This document shows positions 7,824-12,160 of a stretch of DNA of 12,160 bases, in pieces; position 1 is the first letter of the stretch, and every line of letters starts with the position of its first letter. The stretch comes from Chloroflexota bacterium. Its GTDB lineage: Bacteria > Chloroflexota > Dormibacteria > CF-121. The notes beneath the pieces were generated by a model. That model was not told the origin of the DNA, searched no databases, and was given only the letters and a program-made list of their open reading frames with translations. Where the stretch lies: NCBI GenBank assembly GCA_005882525.1, contig VBGO01000066.1, positions 1 through 12,160 on the forward strand. Direction: 5' to 3'. A program made the position numbers and the translations under genes.

Positions 7824-9180
7824 AGCGGCCGCGGGCCGGGGCACGGCGCACGGCCTCGAGCGCGCACTCGAGCGGCTCTCCGAACGGGGCATCCGCTTCC
7901 TCGACCTGCGTTTCGTCGACGTGCTCGGGACGGTGAAGAGCATCACGATCCCGGCGCAGCGCCTCCCCCATGCCGTCCGCAACGGCGAATGGTTCGACGG
8001 GTCGTCGGTGGAGGGGTTCGCCCGGGTCTTCGAGAGCGACATGTTCCTTCGGCCCGACCTCGACACCTTGACGATCGGCGAGGCGGAGGGCGCGCCCACC
8101 GCCCAGGTCATCTGCGATCTCCTCACCCCGGAGGGGGAGCGGTTCGCCGGCGACCCGCGCGGGGTTCTGGCACGGGCGCTGGCGGAGGCGGCCGCCCTCG
8201 GCTTCGACTATGGCGTCGCGATGGAGCTGGAGTTCTTCTTGCTGACCGCCGATACGGCTACCGGCGGTGTGCGCCCCGGCCGCCACGACCGGGCCAGCTA
8301 CTTCGACCACCCGGTCGATGTTGGCAGTGATGTCCGGCAGGAAATCGTGAGCGCCCTCGACCGTCTGGGCATCACGGTCGAGGCCAGCCACCATGAGGTG
8401 GCGGCCGGCCAGTACGAACTCGACCTGGCACTGGGTGGCGCGCTGCGAAGCGCGGACCAGTTGGTGACCCTTAAGCACGCCGTCAAGGCGGTGGCGCAGC
8501 GGCGCGGACTGCTGGCGACCTTCATGCCGAAACCGATTTTCGGTGCGGCCGGCTCCGGGATGCACACCCACCAGGTGCTGACCGAGGCGGGCAAGGAGAT
8601 CAACGCCTTCTACGACCGCGCCGATCAATACCAGCTGTCGCCGGTCGCCAAGCATTTCATCGCCGGCCAGCTGGCGCATGCCCGGGCGCTCTGTGCCCTG
8701 GTCGCCCCACTCGTGAACTCCTACAAGCGATTCGTGCCCGGCTTCGAGGCGCCGGTGGCGATCAGCTGGGCCCAGATGAACCGGTCTGCCCTGATTCGAG
8801 TCCCGCGCGCCGGCAGCGGCGACCGGGCCGCCATCCGGATCGAGTACCGGGCACCCGACCCCTCCTGCAACCCGTACCTGGCTTTCGCCGCGATGCTCCA
8901 CGCCGGCCTTTCCGGGATCCGCCAGAAGCTGCCACTGCCACCGCCGGTCGAAGAGAACCTCTATGCCTTCGACCCGGAGCGGCTCGCCCGCTATCAGCTT
9001 GGCCAGCTCCCCGCCTCCCTCGCCGAGGCCCTCAAGGACCTTCGCCAGGACGAGGTGATGCGGGAGGCGCTGGGTGTCCACCTCCTCGAACGTTTTATCG
9101 AGGCGAAGGAGATGGAGTGGCAAAGCTATGAGAAGCAGGTCACCGCGTGGGAGCTCGACGCCTACCTCGAGGCTTACTGA
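7810..9180 (+). CDS. Glutamine synthetase type I, GSI-alpha-like paralogue, apparent ACG start
   Basis: From ACG 7810 the product is 456 aa, close to Bacillus GlnA (444). The conventional GTG at 7921 gives 419 aa and would delete LERLSERGIRFLDLRFVDV, a conserved part of the N-terminal beta-grasp domain. Signatures (ACG = residue 1): WFDGSSVEGF (61-70), R72 in EGFAR at the position of Arg62 of Bacillus GlnA (glutamine feedback inhibition), metal ligands E139 and E141 in MELEF, HHEVAAGQYELDL (194-206), GSGMHTH (248-254), NSYKRFVPGFEAP and RIEYRAPDPSCNPYL. The C-terminus (LLERFIEAKEMEW) matches the GSI-alpha type. The Asn of the NGSGMH loop, which contacts glutamate, is Ala (A247). Other catalytic features remain, so it is probably active, but its substrate or kinetics may differ. 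It follows the small acidic ORF, overlapping it by 14 bases. I am sure of the family and less sure of the start. Confidence 0.88.
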   Translation, partial: TPKTEAAAGRGTAHGLERALERLSERGIRFLDLRFVDVLGTVKSITIPAQRLPHAVRNGEWFDGSSVEGFARVFESDMFLRPDLDTLTIGEAEGAPTAQVICDLLTPEGERFAGDPRGVLARALAEAAALGFDYGVAMELEFFLLTADTATGGVRPGRHDRASYFDHPVDVGSDVRQEIVSALDRLGITVEASHHEVAAGQYELDLALGGALRSADQLVTLKHAVKAVAQRRGLLATFMPKPIFGAAGSGMHTHQVLTEAGKEINAFYDRADQYQLSPVAKHFIAGQLAHARALCALVAPLVNSYKRFVPGFEAPVAISWAQMNRSALIRVPRAGSGDRAAIRIEYRAPDPSCNPYLAFAAMLHAGLSGIRQKLPLPPPVEENLYAFDPERLARYQLGQLPASLAEALKDLRQDEVMREALGVHLLERFIEAKEMEWQSYEKQVTAWELDAYLEAY

Positions 9181-9481
9181 CCGGCTTCACGGCCCCCTTC
9201 TGGTCGCGATCGTCGTCATCCTCATCCCGGTCGCCGGCTTCTACGTCATCGAAGCGTTTATCGCCCCAAGCCCACTGCTCCGCATCGGCCTGCGCAGCCT
9301 GCCGGTCGTGCCGCTCGCCATCTGGACGCTCTGGTTCGAGAAGTCACGCCCCTTCGAACGCCGGGCTCCGGCGATCCGGCTGGCCGGCCGACTCGCCCTG
9401 CTGATCCTGGTAACAGCTTTTGCCGTGGCGGTTTTAGGCCTCGGACTCAACTGGCTCGACGACCCAGATCGCGTGATCTGA
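9128..9481 (+). CDS. Small membrane protein of unknown function
   Basis: The ORF has three hydrophobic stretches: LLVAIVVILIPVAGFYVIEAF, LPVVPLAIWTLWF and LALLILVTAFAVAVLGLGL. A basic loop (EKSRPFERRAPAIRLAGR) lies between the second and third, and the C-terminus is short and polar. From ATG 9128 it is 117 aa and overlaps the glutamine synthetase 3' end by 53 bases, with GGAG 10 bases upstream. After the synthetase stop the frame has no ATG, GTG or TTG before the first span, so the start must lie in the overlap; a longer reading from GTG 9074 is possible. No family is recognised. The overlap implies co-transcription with the synthetase gene. The hydrophobic pattern makes the frame credible even though the start is weakly supported. 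Confidence 0.6.
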   Translation: MRSRSPRGSSTPTSRLTDRLHGPLLVAIVVILIPVAGFYVIEAFIAPSPLLRIGLRSLPVVPLAIWTLWFEKSRPFERRAPAIRLAGRLALLILVTAFAVAVLGLGLNWLDDPDRVI

Positions 9482-9488
9482 AAGGCAC

Positions 9489-9494
9489 TAAAAT
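9489..9494 (+). promoter_or_regulatory. Putative -10 box TAAAAT of the ACT-domain gene
   Basis: TAAAAT stands out in GC-rich sequence just after the membrane-protein stop, 43 bases before the ACT gene start. It would give a leader of about 37 bases including the AGGAGG site. No -35 box is visible. Confidence 0.4.
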
Positions 9495-9537
9495 GGCCCC
9501 TTACCCGACAGCAAGCGAGGGGTTAGGAGGTCAGCAG

Positions 9538-9939
9538 ATGGCAAATCAGCTCAAGGATCTGACGATCGAGCTCGAGGAGAAGGCCGGCACCGTCGCGGCG
9601 GCGGCCGAGGCACTGGGGAAGGCCGGCGTCAATATCGAGGGGATCTGTGGCTTCGTCGTCGGTGGAAAGGGCGTTGGCCATGTGCTGGTTGGCGACCCGG
9701 CAAAGGCGCGTCAGGCGCTGGAGAGTGCCGGAGCCCGAGTCACCGGTGAGCAGGACGTCCTGGTGCTGGACATCGAGGACAAGCCGGGGGCGCTCGGAAA
9801 GCTGACCCGAAAGATCGCCGACGCCGGGGTCAGCCTGAACGCGGTCTACCTGGCGACGAGGACCCGGGTGGTGCTCGGCGCCCGCGATCTCGAGAAGGCA
9901 CGCGCGGCCGCGGGCGAAGGCGCCGCCACTCGTCGATAA
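9538..9939 (+). CDS. Tandem ACT-domain protein
   Basis: This 133-aa soluble protein consists of two ACT-like units and nothing else. Unit one (about 3-68) has LKDLTIELEEKAGTVAAAAEAL with NIEGICGF; unit two (about 75-127) has VLVLDIEDKPGALGKLTRKI with SLNAVYLATRTRVVLG. ACT domains typically bind amino acids at dimer interfaces and regulate enzymes. Stand-alone tandem ACT proteins are poorly characterised. ATG 9538 is chosen because AGGAGG (9525-9530) lies 7 bases upstream; the ORF can be read from ATG 9493, but that would place the binding site inside the gene and add an unconserved N-terminus. It lies 56 bases after the membrane protein gene and close to both glutamine synthetases, so a link to amino-acid or nitrogen sensing is plausible but inferred. 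Its last 36 codons are antisense to the acetyltransferase gene. Confidence 0.88.
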   Translation: MANQLKDLTIELEEKAGTVAAAAEALGKAGVNIEGICGFVVGGKGVGHVLVGDPAKARQALESAGARVTGEQDVLVLDIEDKPGALGKLTRKIADAGVSLNAVYLATRTRVVLGARDLEKARAAAGEGAATRR

Positions 9940-10465
9940 GAATGGCCCAGCGCTGGTGGTCACGCCAGCGCCCGGCAACCTTCAAGTAGCGCGGCGAGAA
10001 ACCCTCGAGCCGGAAGCCAGAGCGCTTGACGAGGGCGATCGAGGCGGCGTTCTCCGGTTGGACGTTCGCCTCGACCCGGTGCAGTGTCATGCGGGTAAAC
10101 GCGTGACGGAGCACCAGGCCCATGCCCTCCGTCATGTAACCCTGGCCGTCATGGGGCCGCTCGGCGTAGTAGCCGAGGTAGGCGCTGTGGAACATCCCGA
10201 GGACGATCTGGCTGAGGGTGAAGACGCCGACAATCGCGCCGTCGGCGAGCCGGCAGACCAGGAAGCACTTAACGTTCGGTTGGCGACAGCGGCGCATCCA
10301 CGTGACGAAGGTTCCCGAATCGGTGGGTGGCATCACCCAGCCCCGATGGAATGTTCGACTGGCTCGGTTCAGCGCAACGATCTGGGCCGCGTCGCGACTC
10401 GTGGGCTCCCGCAGATAGACGCGTTCACCGACCTCGAGGGCATTTCTCTGATCAGGTTTCGGCAT
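9830..10465 (-). CDS. RimJ/RimL-type GNAT N-acetyltransferase
   Basis: This 211-aa protein transfers an acetyl group from acetyl-CoA to an amine, possibly a protein N-terminus or small molecule. The GNAT fold is recognisable: RVYLREPTSRDAAQI (15-29), a central strand AIVGVFTLSQI, the acetyl-CoA loop DGQGYMTEGM (106-115) and the RimJ hallmark LHRVEANVQPENAASIAL followed by KRSGFRLEG (128-155). The usual domain ends near IDEWRR (about 182). The remaining 30 or so Arg/Pro/Gly-rich residues are read antisense to the ACT gene and look like extension to the next available stop. The ATG at 10465 overlaps the SDR stop by 14 bases, which implies coupled translation as there is no Shine-Dalgarno sequence. 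A longer reading upstream would be antisense-frame sequence of the SDR gene and is rejected. Confidence 0.85.
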   Translation of the reverse strand: MPKPDQRNALEVGERVYLREPTSRDAAQIVALNRASRTFHRGWVMPPTDSGTFVTWMRRCRQPNVKCFLVCRLADGAIVGVFTLSQIVLGMFHSAYLGYYAERPHDGQGYMTEGMGLVLRHAFTRMTLHRVEANVQPENAASIALVKRSGFRLEGFSPRYLKVAGRWRDHQRWAILIDEWRRLRPRPRVPSRDRGRRAPPGSSSPGRPRSG

Positions 10466-11246
10466 GCCGGGCCCAGCGTCGCAGCACCGCGGTGATCGCC
10501 CAGCCGGCCAGCCAGTTGGCCGCGACGCCCGCCCGATCGGGAAACCAGGAGACGTAGACCGAGCGCCGGTTGCCTTCGACTGCATTCGCGATCTTCCGCG
10601 CAACTTTCTCGGCCGACACCGGTGGCAGCCGCTGGTGCGCCCCTTGGCCGCGGAGGCCGAGCCGGTTCTCGCCGAACCTCGAGCGCGTCGTCCCGGGGAA
10701 GACATTCATCACCCTGATGCCGCGATGCGCCTCTTCCATTCGCAGCGCATCGCCCAGGGCAGTCAGGGCAAACTTGGTCGCCGAGTAATAGCCGATCCGG
10801 GGGACGACGATTCGGCCGGCCATCGATGAGATGTTGATCACCATGCCGGCCCCCTGCGCCCGCATGGTCGGCACCACCGCCCGGATGGCCGCCGCCGCCG
10901 CCAGCACGTTGAGCTTGAACAGGCTGTCGACGTCGGCGCTCGACGCTTCGGCGATCGGAGCCTGCATCCCGATCCCGGCGTTGTTCACCAGGATGTCGAT
11001 CCCGCCAAGCTCGCGGATCGTGTCCTGCGCCATCTTCTCCACCGCACCCACCGCGGTCACGTCGGTCGGGATTACGACGGCCGTGCCGCCCGCAGCCCTG
11101 ATCGATACCGCCACCGCCTCGAGAGCAGCTCGGTTTCGCGAGGCGAGCGCCAGCCGTGCGCCGCGGCGCCCGAACTCCACCGCGATCGCCCGCCCGATAC
11201 CGCTCGACGCGCCGGTCACGATGACGCGCGCCTTGTTCAGCTGCAC
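10452..11246 (-). CDS. Short-chain dehydrogenase/reductase (SDR family)
   Basis: This 264-aa classical SDR is NAD(P)-dependent. The cofactor motif TGASSGIG is at 11-18, NNAG at 88-91, the catalytic-tetrad Asn in KLNV (N113), Ser in INISS (S140/S141), and YSATK gives Y154 and K158. All four catalytic positions are present, so it should be an active oxidoreductase; the substrate cannot be read. SRN after the second strand (36-38) suggests NADPH preference. The C-terminal part has a hydrophobic segment (GVAANWLAGWAITAVL, about 240-255), which might associate with membrane. The start is a GTG at 11246, three bases after the Fpg stop and without a good ribosome binding site, which points to coupling in an Fpg-SDR-acetyltransferase operon. 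Confidence 0.93.
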   Translation of the reverse strand: MQLNKARVIVTGASSGIGRAIAVEFGRRGARLALASRNRAALEAVAVSIRAAGGTAVVIPTDVTAVGAVEKMAQDTIRELGGIDILVNNAGIGMQAPIAEASSADVDSLFKLNVLAAAAAIRAVVPTMRAQGAGMVINISSMAGRIVVPRIGYYSATKFALTALGDALRMEEAHRGIRVMNVFPGTTRSRFGENRLGLRGQGAHQRLPPVSAEKVARKIANAVEGNRRSVYVSWFPDRAGVAANWLAGWAITAVLRRWARHAET

Positions 11247-11249
11247 GCG

Positions 11250-12053
11250 CTAATGCTGGCAGCCACGACAGAAATCCGTCGCCTCACCGCGCGCGGTCAA
11301 CTCTGAGATCCGGTGTCCGCAGCGCGGGCACGCCGCCTTCGCCTTGCCATGTACGGCGAGGAAGCTCCGATCCTGTTTGTGCGGTACGTAGTTGGGCTGC
11401 GCCTTGATCGACTCGATGGCCGAGCTGAGCACCTTATGGGTCGCCGCGTGTAGCTTGACCACCTCCTCCGGCTTCAGCGTCGTCCGCTTGCGCAATGGCA
11501 GCAGGCCGGCTTCGTGCAGGATCTCATCGGAGTAGGCGTTGCCGACGCCGGCAATGAACGCCTGGTTGCGCAAGAGGTTCTTCAGCTCGCCCGGATGGCG
11601 GCGGATGCGTTGCGAAAACTCGGAGAGCGTGACGGTCAGTGCATCCGGACCCAGCTCCGCCCATCCGGGGATCGTCGGTAGGGCGCCCGGCACCACCCAG
11701 TAAACGCGACCCATCTTTACGGTGTCGAGGAAGCGCAGCTCATCGCCACCCTCGAACGTGATCCGAAACACGGTCGCGGCCGCGACCTTTTCCGACGCGG
11801 TCGTCCACTGTAGCCGCCCGCCCAGCATCGGGTTGATCACGAGATGCTGCCCGCTCACATCGAAGATCAGGAACTTGCCGCGGCGCCAGATCCGCTCGAA
11901 GGTTCCGCCGGTCAGTTGCCGGGCATACTCGTCGGGCGGGGTGCGCAGGAGGAAGCTGAGCTTCGGCGACGTCCAGACCTGCGCGATCTTCCGGCCTTCG
12001 ATCCTGGGGCCAAGGTACTGGCGCAGCACTTCGAGCTCGGGGAGTTCAGGCAC
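11250..12053 (-). CDS. Fpg/Nei family DNA glycosylase
   Basis: This 267-aa base-excision-repair enzyme should remove oxidised bases and nick the strand by beta,delta-elimination. The catalytic N-terminus is intact: P2 and E3 in PELPE, E6, and Lys in RRGKF (K60). The helix-two-turn-helix region has AGVGNAYSDEIL (168-179, N172). A zinc finger of four cysteines (C242, C245, C262 and C265) closes the protein. GNAYSDEIL and LGPDAL resemble the actinobacterial Fpg/Nei subgroup more than E. coli MutM. Two positions differ from MutM: the intercalating Met of HLGMSG is Leu in MLGG (L77), and the zinc-finger Arg of QRATFYC is Glu in GEATDFC (E257). Lesion preference may therefore differ, and mutM is not assigned. 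The start is GTG 12053. It has no Shine-Dalgarno sequence, but TAGCCT lies eight bases upstream. Confidence 0.93.
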   Translation of the reverse strand: MPELPELEVLRQYLGPRIEGRKIAQVWTSPKLSFLLRTPPDEYARQLTGGTFERIWRRGKFLIFDVSGQHLVINPMLGGRLQWTTASEKVAAATVFRITFEGGDELRFLDTVKMGRVYWVVPGALPTIPGWAELGPDALTVTLSEFSQRIRRHPGELKNLLRNQAFIAGVGNAYSDEILHEAGLLPLRKRTTLKPEEVVKLHAATHKVLSSAIESIKAQPNYVPHKQDRSFLAVHGKAKAACPRCGHRISELTARGEATDFCRGCQH

Positions 12054-12061
12054 TGGCGGTC

Positions 12062-12067
12062 AGGCTA
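12062..12067 (-). promoter_or_regulatory. Putative -10 box TAGCCT of the Fpg operon
   Basis: On the minus strand TAGCCT (TAnnnT) is followed by eight bases and the GTG start at 12053, allowing an almost leaderless mRNA. The 51-base divergent spacer (12054-12104) must hold promoters for both directions. I see no -35 box. Confidence 0.3.
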
Positions 12068-12104
12068 CTGCATCGACGCCCGACTCGGAGCATGATTGGT
12101 ATCC

Positions 12105-12160
12105 ATGACGCCCGAGTCGCGGCCGGCCTACGCCGTCGAAGTTGATCGCGTGGACAAGCG
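12105..12160 (+). CDS. Start of a gene cut by the right edge, possibly an ABC transporter ATPase
   Basis: ATG 12105 opens a frame of 18 full codons to the window end (MTPESRPAYAVEVDRVDKR). The pattern VEVDRVDKR resembles the first strand of ABC ATPases (V.V..L.K.FG), usually just before the Walker A region. This is too little to be sure of the family. There is no close Shine-Dalgarno sequence; GGAG at 12087-12090 is 14 bases away. Confidence 0.45.
   Translation, partial: MTPESRPAYAVEVDRVDK

Noticed and set aside
7815..7830. Programmed +1 frameshift at GAC TGA joining the 42-aa ORF to the second synthetase
   Set aside because: A +1 slip at the TGA would connect the frames, as in RF2, but no slippery codon is present. 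The AGGAG at 7799 is also better explained as a separate initiation site. Kept only as a less likely alternative.
7669..9123. A 484-codon antisense frame opposite the second glutamine synthetase
   Set aside because: Same reasoning: the plus strand carries unmistakable synthetase motifs throughout.
9493..9537. Earlier ATG (9493) as start of the ACT protein
   Set aside because: It would place the strong AGGAGG (9525-9530) inside the gene, and this ATG overlaps the putative -10 box.
10466..10705. Upstream extension of the acetyltransferase frame
   Set aside because: The added residues are Arg/Ser/Pro-rich shadow of the SDR gene, and the GNAT domain starts naturally after the ATG at 10465.

Overview
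The window is GC-rich (clearly above 60 %) and densely coded on both strands. It carries ordinary housekeeping and metabolic genes with no mobile element, CRISPR array, tRNA or rRNA visible. Several starts have strong AGGAGG-type ribosome binding sites. Others have only a TAnnnT box 6-9 bases before the start codon, which suggests partly leaderless transcription. GTG starts are common. Together with paired type I glutamine synthetases and an actinobacterial-style Fpg/Nei glycosylase, this fits a Chloroflexota/Dormibacterota- or Actinomycetota-like soil bacterium. That placement is an inference of low certainty.

Layout. 1-440 (-): the N-terminal part of a secreted protein of unknown function, cut by the left edge. 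524-2091 (+): a two-gene operon of crotonase-fold enzymes, a canonical enoyl-CoA hydratase and a PaaG-like isomerase, sharing an ATGA overlap. 2101-2192: a convergent intergenic region with a rho-independent terminator oriented best for the minus strand, plus an odd 11-codon ORF with an excellent ribosome binding site. 3295-2193 (-): an unknown 125-aa protein followed by an MgtC/SapB-family membrane protein. 3430-6020 (+): a two-domain ABC-F ATPase overlapping the gene for a three-span membrane protein. 6146-9481 (+): a nitrogen-assimilation cluster. It holds a GSI-beta-like glutamine synthetase, a hairpin, a 42-aa acidic proline-rich protein, a GSI-alpha-like glutamine synthetase with no conventional start codon at its proper N-terminus, and a small membrane protein. 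9538-9939 (+): a tandem ACT-domain protein. 12053-9830 (-): an operon of Fpg/Nei DNA glycosylase, short-chain dehydrogenase and RimJ-type acetyltransferase, whose tail runs antisense into the ACT gene. 12105-12160 (+): the start of a gene, possibly an ABC ATPase, cut by the right edge.

How the parts relate. The most interesting block is 6075-9939. Two glutamine synthetases of different regulatory subtypes flank a tiny disordered acidic protein and are followed by an amino-acid-sensing (ACT) protein. The second synthetase appears to start at an ACG codon behind a well-placed AGGAG. It also lacks the Asn of the conserved NGSGMH loop that contacts glutamate in classical enzymes. It could therefore be a specialised or regulatory paralogue, with the small protein as a candidate partner; this is a hypothesis from position and sequence only. 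The other operons look like ordinary lipid catabolism, translation and DNA-repair genes.
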